This document shows positions 9,533-16,961 of a stretch of DNA of 33,292 nt, in pieces (the first letter of the stretch is position 1; each line of letters starts with the position of its first letter). The notes beneath the pieces were generated by a model. It was given only the letters and a program-made list of their open reading frames with translations. It made no database searches and was not told where the DNA came from. The DNA is from Bacteroidota bacterium (GTDB lineage Bacteria; Bacteroidota; Bacteroidia; Bacteroidales; GCA-2748055), in NCBI GenBank assembly GCA_020047715.1, contig JAIFNN010000148.1, positions 1 through 33,292 on the forward strand, given 5' to 3'. Made by a program: the position numbers and the translations under genes.

Positions 9533-9658
9533 CTAATGACAAATGAATTTTAACCTGCACAGCCTCTTTTCTTTAACCTTGTAAAGCTTGGCATCTTGCA
9601 AGTAAGTGTTCCCGGCAACGAAAACTATCGGCTTTATTGCAGCATTCTTCATCGTCAT
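9533..9658 (-). CDS. Possible 41-residue ORF in the phosphoesterase-rsmE gap
   Basis: The gap 9461-9778 contains one reasonable small ORF on the minus strand, 41 codons from ATG (9658) to TAG (9533). A second in-frame ATG lies at 9652. The product would be basic (MTMKNAAIKPIVFVAG at the start, several Lys/Arg near the end) with no recognisable domain. No Shine-Dalgarno is visible upstream, and there is no homology I can recall. It may be a chance ORF or a degraded remnant. Apart from this and the rsmE promoter, I see nothing else in the gap. Confidence 0.15.
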   Translation of the reverse strand: MTMKNAAIKPIVFVAGNTYLQDAKLYKVKEKRLCRLKFICH

Positions 9659-9712
9659 TGAAGTTTACCCGGTTTTAAAATTACACTAATTTAAACTTTC
9701 GAACTTAAATAA

Positions 9713-9745
9713 TTTCATAAAAGCTCAAATTCTTGCGTAAATTTG
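9713..9745 (+). promoter_or_regulatory. Putative promoter of rsmE
   Basis: An exact -7 element TAAATTTG (9738-9745) is preceded, after 21 nt, by TTTC (9713-9716), a one-mismatch -33 box. The predicted start of transcription is near 9752, leaving a leader of about 25 nt before the rsmE ATG at 9779. Confidence 0.5.
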
Positions 9746-9778
9746 AATCCCTAGACAATTAAAACCCAATCTCTGCAA

Positions 9779-10486
9779 ATGAATATTTTTTATTCTCAAA
9801 ATATTAATGGAAACACAGGTATCCTGGATGAAACCGAAAGCCATCATTGTATAAAGGTGCTTAGGCAGAAACCTGGCGATGAGGTTTACCTGGTTGATGG
9901 AAAAGGAGGATTCTTTGAAGGAACCATAACTATTGCCGATCACAGGGCCTGCACAATCCGAATAGAAAAATCGCATTTTGAATTTGGAAAAAGACAATTC
10001 AGCCTTCACATTGCCCTTGCTCCCACAAAAAACATTGAACGTTATGAATGGTTTCTCGAAAAAGCTACGGAAATAGGGATTGATGAGATAACACCACTCA
10101 TTTGCCATCACTCTGAACGAAAAATCATTCGTCACGATCGATTGGAAAAGGTCATCACCTCGGCAATGAAGCAATCATTAAAGGCATATCACCCTGTATT
10201 CCATCCTTTGACTCAATTTGACAGTTTTATCAAAATGCAAATCCCCGGAAAAAAACTTATTGCTCATTGCATGGAAGGAAACCGGCAGGATCTGATTAAA
10301 ATGGCGCCGGCGACTTCCTGCTTTACGATTTTAATCGGTCCTGAAGGTGATTTTTCTGAAATGGAAGTGATGACTGCGATAGGAAATGGATTTTCTCCCA
10401 TTAGTCTTGGCTCCTCCAGGCTAAGAACCGAAACGGCTGGTGTGGTGGCCTGTCAGATTGTGTCTGATCTTCAGTCGTTGAAGTAA
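9779..10486 (+). CDS. rsmE: 16S rRNA (uracil1498-N3)-methyltransferase
   Basis: A SPOUT-class SAM-dependent methyltransferase that modifies U1498 of 16S rRNA. The 235-residue protein shows the N-terminal PUA-like substrate-binding part (HHCIKVLRQKPGDEVYLVDGKG) and the knotted C-terminal catalytic domain with the hallmark LIGPEGDFSEMEV and LGSSRLRTETAGVVA. The family motif PTKNIERYEWFLEKATEIGI is also present. The length is typical. The gene stands alone with its own promoter and ends at a hairpin terminator a few bases after its stop. Confidence 0.95.
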   Translation: MNIFYSQNINGNTGILDETESHHCIKVLRQKPGDEVYLVDGKGGFFEGTITIADHRACTIRIEKSHFEFGKRQFSLHIALAPTKNIERYEWFLEKATEIGIDEITPLICHHSERKIIRHDRLEKVITSAMKQSLKAYHPVFHPLTQFDSFIKMQIPGKKLIAHCMEGNRQDLIKMAPATSCFTILIGPEGDFSEMEVMTAIGNGFSPISLGSSRLRTETAGVVACQIVSDLQSLK

Positions 10487-10530
10487 AAAACCCCGAAGAA
10501 GAACCAAATCTTCATCGGGGCTTAATTTTT
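10485..10530. terminator. Bidirectional intrinsic terminator between rsmE and the sigma-factor transcript
   Basis: A 12-bp stem with one A-A mismatch: left arm 10491-10502 (CCCCGAAGAAGA), loop 10503-10508, right arm 10509-10520 (TCTTCATCGGGG). On the minus strand the hairpin is followed by six T, serving the 60-residue gene. On the plus strand a weaker T-rich tract (CTTAATTTTT) follows, serving rsmE. The convergent arrangement fits a shared terminator. Confidence 0.85.
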
Positions 10531-10553
10531 CCTTCATGAAAGCATCCTGTTTT

Positions 10554-10736
10554 TCAGGCATTCATGAGTATTTTTTCCAGTACTTCGTTAGTTGGGGAAA
10601 ATTCTATGTTTCTAAAGGCTTTCTCGAGTTCAAGGCTGGATTTCCCAAATGGATCAAGCATTTCGTCGATGTCAATACAATCATTTACTCCCTCGGTACT
10701 GTCAAAAATAAAAATCAGAGTAGAATTTCCATTCAT
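10554..10736 (-). CDS. Small acidic protein downstream of the ECF sigma factor
   Basis: A 60-residue protein. I chose the ATG at 10736 over an in-frame TTG two codons upstream. It is acidic, with a hydrophobic start (STLIFIFDS) followed by DEMLDPFGKSSLELEKAFRNIEFSPTNEVLEKIL, which resembles small proteins I recall behind sigma-70 genes in Bacteroidota (a DPFG...LEKAFRNI...P...V..I pattern). It lies 79 nt behind the sigma gene on the same strand and ends at the bidirectional terminator. It has no transmembrane segment, so it is not a classical membrane anti-sigma factor. A soluble regulator of the sigma factor is possible but unproven. Several ORFs lie opposite; none looks coding. Confidence 0.6.
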   Translation of the reverse strand: MNGNSTLIFIFDSTEGVNDCIDIDEMLDPFGKSSLELEKAFRNIEFSPTNEVLEKILMNA

Positions 10737-10752
10737 AGGCAATAAACTTTTT

Positions 10753-10778
10753 AAGCGTTAGGTAAAACTTAAACGCTT
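10753..10778. repeat. Inverted repeat between the sigma gene and its small downstream gene
   Basis: AAGCGTT (10753-10759) and AACGCTT (10772-10778) form a 7-bp perfect stem with a 12-nt loop. Neither strand has a T-run directly after it, so it is not a good terminator. It could be an mRNA processing or stability element, or a protein-binding site ahead of the small gene. Confidence 0.35.
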
Positions 10779-10815
10779 GAGAAAAAAAATTATTGCAACT
10801 ATTCCAAAATATTTG

Positions 10816-11406
10816 TCAGGGGAGCATCAGACTGATGTCGTGCTTCTCAATTAACTTGCGCAGGTTGATCAGTGCATACCTCATTCGTCCGAGGGCCGTG
10901 TTTATGCTAACTCCAGTTTGATCGGCAATCTCCTTAAAACTTAAATCGCCATAGTGCCTCAGAAGAATAACCTCTTTCTGGTCATCGGGCAATCGTTCAA
11001 TAAGGGTTCTAATGTCCTGGCAAATCTGCTCGTGAATAATGTTGTCCTCAATATTCTTCTCAGCCAGCTTCCTGTTGTTGAACAAATCAACAACCGTGTC
11101 ATCGTTGGAAAGCATTTTCATTTGCTTTTCTTTTCTGAAATGATCGATAACCAGGTTATGGGCAATGCGGATAACCCATGACAGGAACCTGCCATTGTCT
11201 TTGTATTTTCCTGCTTTTAATGAATGAATAACCTTAATAAAGGTATCCTGAAAGATATCTTCCGCCAACTGGTTATTCTTAACCATGAGCATAATATAGG
11301 TAAAAACCCGGGTTTTATGGCGCTTAATAAGAATTTCTATTCCAGACTGACTACCGTCAACGAACTCCTGAACAAGTTCGAAATCTGTTTTTCTGCTTGT
11401 TTTCAA
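10816..11406 (-). CDS. RNA polymerase sigma factor, ECF/sigma-70 family
   Basis: A 196-residue group-4-like sigma factor. Region 2 is clear (LAEDIFQDTFIKVIHSL, then GRFLSWVIRIAHNLVIDHFRKEK), followed by an acidic linker and region 4 (LPDDQKEVILLRHYGDLSFKEIADQTGVSIN...RMRYAL), which contacts the -35-like box. The start is TTG at 11406: a strong GGAGG lies 5 nt upstream and the next in-frame ATG is about 38 codons in, inside region 2. The gene is divergent from uvrA, and its upstream region carries a good promoter. A 60-residue protein follows. No anti-sigma gene of the usual membrane type is adjacent. The regulon cannot be inferred. Confidence 0.92.
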   Translation of the reverse strand: MKTSRKTDFELVQEFVDGSQSGIEILIKRHKTRVFTYIMLMVKNNQLAEDIFQDTFIKVIHSLKAGKYKDNGRFLSWVIRIAHNLVIDHFRKEKQMKMLSNDDTVVDLFNNRKLAEKNIEDNIIHEQICQDIRTLIERLPDDQKEVILLRHYGDLSFKEIADQTGVSINTALGRMRYALINLRKLIEKHDISLMLP

Positions 11407-11411
11407 AACTA

Positions 11412-11418
11412 CCTCCTT
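11412..11418 (-). promoter_or_regulatory. Strong Shine-Dalgarno that sets a TTG start for the sigma factor
   Basis: On the minus strand AAGGAGG is followed by 5 nt and then TTG AAA ACA. Canonical Shine-Dalgarno sequences are uncommon in Bacteroidota, so one this well placed is good evidence that TTG at 11406 is the initiation codon. Confidence 0.7.
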
Positions 11419-11510
11419 GTTTGGTTGATTAGGTAGAAAAATAACTATAGGCAGTCCTCCTTTTTTAATTGCTTGTGAATATTCTTACTAGTTAAACACT
11501 TGAGAGAAAG

Positions 11511-11541
11511 CGAAAGTAACAATAAAATTGTTTTGTCCAAA
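11511..11541 (-). promoter_or_regulatory. Putative promoter of the ECF sigma gene
   Basis: On the minus strand TTTG (11541-11538), a 19-nt spacer, then TACTTTCG (11518-11511) match the Bacteroidota promoter pattern with one mismatch (TTCG for TTTG). Transcription would start near 11504, about 100 nt upstream of the TTG start. The site lies within 7 bp of the uvrA -7 element on the other strand. Confidence 0.5.
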
Positions 11542-11547
11542 AAATAT

Positions 11548-11555
11548 TAACTTTG
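11548..11555 (+). promoter_or_regulatory. Putative -7 element of the uvrA promoter
   Basis: TAACTTTG matches TAnnTTTG exactly and lies about 47 nt upstream of the uvrA ATG. The nearest TTTG upstream is only 12 nt away, so the -33 box is not convincing. I see no SOS-type palindrome nearby that I could name. Confidence 0.4.
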
Positions 11556-11601
11556 AATTTCGTTAAATATTGTTAAAAGCTTAATTAGGCCCGCAATTAT
11601 T

Positions 11602-14409
11602 ATGCCAGAAGAGAAGAAAGAAAGAAGCAGCGAAATTTATATTAAGGGAGCCAGGGTGCATAACCTAAAGAATATCGATATTGCCATTCCAAGGGATAAG
11701 TTCGTTGTTATTACCGGCCTGTCAGGCTCCGGCAAGTCCTCCCTGGCATTCGATACCCTTTACGCCGAGGGCCAACGCCGATATGTGGAAAGCCTTTCAG
11801 CATATGCGCGCCAGTTTTTGGGACGGATTGACAAGCCCGATGTTGATTTTATTCATGGGATTCCTCCCGCCGTAGCAATAGAGCAGAGGGTGAACACACG
11901 AAATCCCCGCTCTACTGTTGGTACTTCAACTGAAATTTACGATTACCTGAAACTCCTTTTCGCAAGAATAGGGAGAACCTATTCCCCAGTTTCCGGCAAA
12001 GAGGTGAAAAAGCACTCGGTTTCGGATGTTGTTGATTATATCCTTTCGTTCGAAGACAGTACCCGTTTGCTGATTTTGGCGCCTTTCCATTGCTGCGATG
12101 GAACAACCCTTGCTTATCAGTTGGAGCTATATCTACGACAGGGAGTTACCCGTATTGAAATGGATGGAGAGATTGTTCAAATTGAAGATGTGCTGCAAAA
12201 CAAGGACAAGGTTGCATCCACTTCAGGGAACAATCTGATTATCGACAGGATTGTGGTCAGCAGAGACGAAGATTCCGTAAGCAGGTTCGGCGATTCTGTC
12301 AAAACAGCTCTCAGTATTGGTAAGGGTATTTGCCGGATCCGTAAACCCGAGGAGAAAAAGTACCATGAATTTACCGATTCCTTTGAGGCCGATGGCGTGG
12401 TGTTCGAAGAGCCCGACGAACACATGTTCAGCTTTAACAACCCGATTGGTGCTTGTCCGCTGTGCGAAGGCTACGGACAGGTAATTGGAATCGATGAAGA
12501 CTTGGTAATACCCAATAAAAGTCTTTCGGTTTATGAAGAGGCCATCGTTTGCTGGAAAGGTGAGAAGATGAGCAAATGGCTCGAAAAACTGATCTATTCG
12601 GCAGATAATTTCGATTTTCCCATTCATACTCCTTATTACAAGCTAACTCACGAGCAACAGGAATTGCTGTGGAAAGGAAACAAACATTTTAAAGGCATTC
12701 GTGATTTCTTTGAGCATCTCGAGGAGAAAAAATATAAGATCCAATACCGGGTCATGCTTTCCCGGTACCGCGGAAAGACCATTTGTCACGTGTGCAAAGG
12801 TGGGCGACTCCGCAAAGAAGCTTCCTATGTGAAGATAAACGGAAAACCAATTCACGAACTGGTGCTTATGCCCATAAATAAGCTCTCGGAGTTCTTCGAT
12901 AACATAAAATTATCGACTCATGAGGAGAAAGTCGCTGGGCGTTTGCTTACTGAGATACGCAGCAGGCTTGGCTTTTTGCTGCACGTAGGGTTGAATTACC
13001 TCACGCTTAACAGGCTTTCGGCAACTCTTTCCGGGGGAGAATCCCAAAGAATAAATCTGGCAACATCCTTGGGCAGTGCTTTAGTCGGATCTCTGTATAT
13101 TCTCGATGAACCCAGCATTGGTCTGCATTCCCGCGACACCATGCTATTAATCGAAGTGCTAAAGGAGCTCCGGGATATGGGGAATACCCTTGTGGTTGTT
13201 GAACACGATGAGGATATTATTCGTGCTGCAGACATGATTATCGACATCGGGCCGAGGGCGGGAAGAAACGGCGGAGAAGTAGTTTTCGCCGGCAATCATG
13301 CTGAGCTTCTTAGATCGGAATCAAGTCTTACCTCCGACTATATCACCGGAAAACGACAAATTGAAATTCCCATTTCAAGAAGAAAATGGAATAATTATCT
13401 GCTCATAAAAGGTGCCAGGGAAAACAACCTAAAAAATGTGGATGTTAAAATCCCTTTGAATATTATGACAGCTATTACCGGCGTAAGCGGATCCGGGAAA
13501 TCGTCCCTTGTGAAAGGTATACTATATCCCGCTTTGAGCAAACGCTTGAATGGAGTGGGGGAGAAGACCGGTAAGTTTGATTTTCTTGAGGGAGACATTG
13601 ATCTTGTCAAGAACGTGGAATTCGTTGACCAGAATCCCATTGGCAAATCTTCAAGATCAAACCCTGTTACTTATCTCAAAGCCTATGACGAGATTAGAAA
13701 ACTTTTTGCCGATCAGCCTGCGTCAGCTATAAACGGTTTTAAAGCTAGCCATTATTCTTTCAATATCGATGGGGGTAGATGCGAGGAATGTCAGGGAGAT
13801 GGGTTTATAAAGGTCGAGATGCAATTTATGGCCGATGTGAATCTTCTATGCGAAAGTTGCAAAGGGAAGAGGTTCAAAGATGAAATACTGGAGGTGAAAT
13901 ACCGAGGGAAAAACATCTATGACGTTCTCGAAATGACGGTTGATGAATCGATTGAGTTTTTTGGGCAAAAAGAAACATCAACCGAAAAGAGAATTGTGTC
14001 AAAGCTGAAGCCCTTGCAGGATGTGGGATTAGGATATATAAAGCTCGGGCAATCGTCGAGCACACTCAGCGGAGGTGAAAGCCAACGCGTAAAACTGGCT
14101 TTTTTTCTAAGCAAAGAGGGCAGCTCGGAAAACATGTTTTTCATCTTCGACGAGCCCACAACAGGGTTGCATTTCCATGATATCCGAAAACTGCTCGATG
14201 CCTTCAATGCCCTTATCAAAAGGGGACACAGCATCCTTGTTGTTGAACATAACCTTGATGTAATCAAATCGGCCGACTGGGTTATTGATATTGGCCCCGA
14301 GGGTGGGGAAAACGGGGGGCGTGTTGTTTTCGAAGGCACACCAGAGCAGTTGGCTGGCTTTTCGGATTCCTACACCGCCAATTATCTGAAAGAGAAACTT
14401 AAAAAATAG
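11602..14409 (+). CDS. uvrA: Excinuclease ABC subunit A
   Basis: The damage-recognition ATPase of nucleotide excision repair, 935 residues, close to the usual 940. Two ABC modules are complete: Walker A GLSGSGKSS (about 39-47) with signature LSGGESQR (about 476-483), and Walker A GVSGSGKSS (about 627) with signature LSGGESQR (about 822). Walker B stretches are LYILDEPSIGLH and FFIFDEPTTGLH. The C-terminal zinc module is intact (CEEC near 727, CESC near 750). The first zinc module is not: only CPLC (about 285) is seen, and the usual preceding CxxC before MFSFNNP is replaced by Cys-free sequence. A further CHVC occurs at about 395. Bacteroidota often carry two UvrA paralogues; I cannot tell which this is. 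The gene is monocistronic and convergent with the DUF4197 gene. Confidence 0.93.
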   Translation: MPEEKKERSSEIYIKGARVHNLKNIDIAIPRDKFVVITGLSGSGKSSLAFDTLYAEGQRRYVESLSAYARQFLGRIDKPDVDFIHGIPPAVAIEQRVNTRNPRSTVGTSTEIYDYLKLLFARIGRTYSPVSGKEVKKHSVSDVVDYILSFEDSTRLLILAPFHCCDGTTLAYQLELYLRQGVTRIEMDGEIVQIEDVLQNKDKVASTSGNNLIIDRIVVSRDEDSVSRFGDSVKTALSIGKGICRIRKPEEKKYHEFTDSFEADGVVFEEPDEHMFSFNNPIGACPLCEGYGQVIGIDEDLVIPNKSLSVYEEAIVCWKGEKMSKWLEKLIYSADNFDFPIHTPYYKLTHEQQELLWKGNKHFKGIRDFFEHLEEKKYKIQYRVMLSRYRGKTICHVCKGGRLRKEASYVKINGKPIHELVLMPINKLSEFFDNIKLSTHEEKVAGRLLTEIRSRLGFLLHVGLNYLTLNRLSATLSGGESQRINLATSLGSALVGSLYILDEPSIGLHSRDTMLLIEVLKELRDMGNTLVVVEHDEDIIRAADMIIDIGPRAGRNGGEVVFAGNHAELLRSESSLTSDYITGKRQIEIPISRRKWNNYLLIKGARENNLKNVDVKIPLNIMTAITGVSGSGKSSLVKGILYPALSKRLNGVGEKTGKFDFLEGDIDLVKNVEFVDQNPIGKSSRSNPVTYLKAYDEIRKLFADQPASAINGFKASHYSFNIDGGRCEECQGDGFIKVEMQFMADVNLLCESCKGKRFKDEILEVKYRGKNIYDVLEMTVDESIEFFGQKETSTEKRIVSKLKPLQDVGLGYIKLGQSSSTLSGGESQRVKLAFFLSKEGSSENMFFIFDEPTTGLHFHDIRKLLDAFNALIKRGHSILVVEHNLDVIKSADWVIDIGPEGGENGGRVVFEGTPEQLAGFSDSYTANYLKEKLKK

Positions 14410-14419
14410 AGCTTTAAGT

Positions 14420-15238
14420 TCAGCTTTTCCCGAAAACGCGCTGAAGAATATTTCCGACAGCTGTTTTAGCCCATTTCAGAGGATCTCTGCGAATTTCCTT
14501 CTCCTGAAGTGCCACCTTATGAAACAAACCGTCGAGTGCTTTTTCGGTGACATAGGTTCCAAGGTCGGTTGTTTTAACGGGCTCAATCATTCCCAACGAA
14601 TTCTTGGCAACTGTATTATAGCTGGAGGTTAGGGTGTTCCATATCTGGTTTGGGGAATAATTCCCAACGAGTTTTTTATCGAGGGAGGTATTCACTTTCG
14701 GGCTGAAGGCTGCAGAAAGTTGTGCATAGGTTGTTGAACGGAGATATCCTGTCGCAGCGGTAGAGTCAAAACCAACAGGCTGATTTGCTGCAGCCGGATT
14801 TGTTCCCTTTAATATGGCCCAGCCGTCGCTGAATGACATGCCTGTAATGGCCGATTTGAAGATTGGTGCGGCTTCCTTAGAAGCATCCTCTGCAGCACGA
14901 TTGAGCGCTAATACGGCGTCTTCCAGCTTCTTATCCAAACCTGTTGCCTTGAAGATCGCCTTGTCTTTGTTTTCATAAATTTTCTGTGCTTCGGGAGGAA
15001 GCAGAATTTTAATCGCTTCATCCTTATAAAAACCATTAATACGGGAGGTCATCGAAACAGAAGTGTCGGTACCAACCAGTAATGCCGTTTTAAGACCTTC
15101 TATTACCTCGTTTCCCGAAAGCGGGTTGGATGCTGCCGGAGTTTGAGTAACTTGGGTAGCAATGCTCATGAGCTCGGCGCAACTCTGAAACAATGGGGAT
15201 AACAAAGCAAGTACCAGAAGTAGACGAATGGTTTTCAT
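14420..15238 (-). CDS. DUF4197 lipoprotein
   Basis: A 272-residue protein with a lipoprotein signal (basic start, hydrophobic core, LSPLFQSC lipobox with Cys at residue 20), so probably anchored in the outer membrane or periplasm. The body matches DUF4197 as I recall it: NEVIEGLKTALLVGTD near the start, FYKDEAIKILLPPEAQKI, a helical central part, TDLGTYVTEKALDGLFHKVALQEKEIRRDPLKWA and a C-terminal LLQRVFGK-like end. Function is unknown. Only 10 nt separate its stop from that of the convergent uvrA. A terminator lies immediately upstream, so it is probably transcribed mainly from its own promoter, which I could not identify. Confidence 0.85.
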   Translation of the reverse strand: MKTIRLLLVLALLSPLFQSCAELMSIATQVTQTPAASNPLSGNEVIEGLKTALLVGTDTSVSMTSRINGFYKDEAIKILLPPEAQKIYENKDKAIFKATGLDKKLEDAVLALNRAAEDASKEAAPIFKSAITGMSFSDGWAILKGTNPAAANQPVGFDSTAATGYLRSTTYAQLSAAFSPKVNTSLDKKLVGNYSPNQIWNTLTSSYNTVAKNSLGMIEPVKTTDLGTYVTEKALDGLFHKVALQEKEIRRDPLKWAKTAVGNILQRVFGKS

Positions 15239-15249
15239 TGGATAAATTT

Positions 15250-15280
15250 TTAAAAAAAAAGCCTATGAGTTTTCATAGGC
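15250..15280 (-). terminator. Intrinsic terminator after the 146-residue secreted protein gene
   Basis: A perfect 8-bp stem GCCTATGA/TCATAGGC (15261-15280, 4-nt loop) is followed on the minus strand by a run of nine T. It lies 22 nt after the stop at 15303 and separates that gene from the DUF4197 gene. Confidence 0.85.
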
Positions 15281-15302
15281 TGTAATTCTATTTATACCGG
15301 AC

Positions 15303-15743
15303 TTATTTTTCTTTGAAGCCAAACATTATTGCAACGCAACCTTCTTTGGGTTCATTGGACATGCCATTGGTAACAGGTACCTTAACAACAATTTTTAATT
15401 GCTGACTCGATTCCAGTTTAAAGTCCCACTTCCACTCATATCCGTGAAACTTGTTGTTATATAACACTTTACCGCTGCCGTCAATAATGCTGAACTCAAC
15501 TTCACCAAGATTATTAGCACCGCAAATTCCAATCCGGTACTGTGTATCGGAATAAAATGTTTTGTACAACTCGGCTTCTTCTCCTTCAAGCAGGATAGCT
15601 GCGTGGTAATTCCCATCGTGTTGAAAAGGGGAAAGACCAACTTTACAGGTATTTTTAGCAAACTGTTTACACTGAGCATCAGCTTTAAAGGGAGTCAGAG
15701 CAAATACAACAAATAGGATGCTAACAAATAAACTTCTTTTCAT
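15303..15743 (-). CDS. Small secreted protein of unknown function
   Basis: A 146-residue protein with a Sec signal peptide ending at about ALTPFKADA|Q. The mature part contains four Cys (in QCKQFAKNTCKVG, GICGANN and EGCVAIMFG), enough for two disulfides in the periplasm, and is predicted by eye to be mostly beta strands (YRIGICGANNLGEVEFSIID, WDFKLESSQQLKIVVKVPV), like a beta-sandwich with a GVAIMFGFK-type last strand. I recognise similar small exported proteins in marine Bacteroidota but no named family. It begins 15 nt after the stop of the upstream lipoprotein gene and ends at a terminator, so the two form a two-gene operon. Confidence 0.75.
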   Translation of the reverse strand: MKRSLFVSILFVVFALTPFKADAQCKQFAKNTCKVGLSPFQHDGNYHAAILLEGEEAELYKTFYSDTQYRIGICGANNLGEVEFSIIDGSGKVLYNNKFHGYEWKWDFKLESSQQLKIVVKVPVTNGMSNEPKEGCVAIMFGFKEK

Positions 15744-15758
15744 AACGAAGATATTTAT

Positions 15759-16700
15759 TTATGAAATATATCGGGTTCTTAATTCTTTCACTTTCCGGGC
15801 AAGTTCGTCAAATACTTCCTGGGTCATTTTGATGGTCGACTCGGACTTCAAAGTGGTCACATTCGTATTTGGATCTTCAACCGGAGTAATTTCTGATTGC
15901 TCAATTGTGATCTTATCATATATAGCACTTAGTTCAGCAACATCTTTCAAGAGGATCTGCACTTCAGCGTTATCTTTATTGTTTTCGAGCAAGCTTACGA
16001 CAATATTCAGGGATAGCTTCTGATCAACAATTCTTTCCACTAGCTTGTTAGTCTTCAGGTCAGCTCCCTTTTCCACCAGGCTGGTTGCAATGTGCAAGCC
16101 CTCAACCCAACCGCCAACTAATATAATTGCGGAGGTGTTTTGAAGTCCTTTATCTTCAAGAAACGAATTTGAATTCAGGAGCGTTTCAGAGATAATATCA
16201 ATGATAACATCTCTGTTGTTGATGTTTTCTTCAAGCCTGCGGATTGTTGCCTCATCAATGGCATCGAGTATTTCAAGCCCGTCAGCCATTTTTTTGGCAG
16301 CGTTGATATAGCTTAATGTTGCCTGGGTTTGGTCAAAAAGGCTTGCATAGCTGAGGTCGGTTGTGTAAATACCGAGGTTCAGAGCCATCTTGAGATTTGT
16401 ATTGTATTTGGATGTGTTTTCTACCTTGTTTAGCAAATCACTATCGTAGTTTGCCCCTGCACTCTTTATTAACATTGCTGTTTCAAGGGGAGAGGGTAGG
16501 GAATAGAAAATTCTTTTAGCCGTGTTTATCTTCTCTGCAAGATCATCATCCATTTCGGAGTTGAAATCATCGGATAGTCCGGAATTGTCGGCGTTTTTGT
16601 TTTCCTTACTCTTGTCTGATGCACAACTTCCAGAAATAAACACCAGAATGGCGAAGAGAAGTATGAATCGCTTTCCAGATTCCAGTAGCTTTATATTCAT
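15759..16700 (-). CDS. Predicted lipoprotein, mostly alpha-helical
   Basis: A 313-residue protein with a lipoprotein signal (hydrophobic LLFAILVFISGSC, Cys at residue 26) followed by a Lys/Asp/Asn-rich linker. The mature part is almost entirely helical, with a motif I recall from conserved Bacteroidota lipoproteins: RIFYSLPSPLETAMLIKSAGANYD, then LNLGIYTTDLSYASLFDQTQ and GGWVEGLHIA. No catalytic residues stand out. Function is unknown. It is the first gene of an operon with the 146-residue secreted protein (15 nt gap). Confidence 0.78.
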   Translation of the reverse strand: MNIKLLESGKRFILLFAILVFISGSCASDKSKENKNADNSGLSDDFNSEMDDDLAEKINTAKRIFYSLPSPLETAMLIKSAGANYDSDLLNKVENTSKYNTNLKMALNLGIYTTDLSYASLFDQTQATLSYINAAKKMADGLEILDAIDEATIRRLEENINNRDVIIDIISETLLNSNSFLEDKGLQNTSAIILVGGWVEGLHIATSLVEKGADLKTNKLVERIVDQKLSLNIVVSLLENNKDNAEVQILLKDVAELSAIYDKITIEQSEITPVEDPNTNVTTLKSESTIKMTQEVFDELARKVKELRTRYIS

Positions 16701-16740
16701 ATAGGTCAGTTTTTATTTATCTGATATTTGACGCTCATAT

Positions 16741-16748
16741 CGAAAGTA
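16741..16748 (-). promoter_or_regulatory. Possible -7 element upstream of the helical lipoprotein
   Basis: TACTTTCG on the minus strand, one mismatch from TAnnTTTG, is the same octamer as in the sigma-factor promoter. A TTTG lies 24 nt upstream (16776-16773), longer than the ideal 19-21. It sits about 41 nt ahead of the gene start. Confidence 0.3.
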
Positions 16749-16897
16749 AAAATACTATTTTTTTTTAAAAAACAAAACTCATGAATGAACCGTAAATATT
16801 GGTTTTTTACAAAAGTATAAAATCCAACCCACTTAATACCCATGATTAGAAGCATTTCTTTCTTCATTCGTCCTTATTGACAATGATTTCGTCATAA

Positions 16898-16934
16898 AAC
16901 AAGAAAAGCCGCTGGATTTCTTGTCCATTGCGGC
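16898..16934 (-). terminator. Intrinsic terminator after the MORN-repeat gene
   Basis: A hairpin with GCCGC/GCGGC and TGGA/TCCA arms (16908-16934, two-base bulge), followed on the minus strand by TTTTCTTGTT. It lies about 28 nt after the stop of the MORN protein gene. The rest of 16701-16961 is AT-rich with nothing else I can support. Confidence 0.65.
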
Positions 16935-16961
16935 TATCTTACTAAATAACAGGATAATATA

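Noticed and set aside
9461-9778. tRNA or small RNA gene in the gap before rsmE
   Set aside because: No cloverleaf, T-loop sequence or terminator hairpin could be identified; only the promoter and a weak small ORF remain.
10536-10761. Plus-strand ORFs over the small acidic gene
   Set aside because: They run opposite the small gene downstream of rsmE's terminator; their composition is not protein-like and they lack a promoter.
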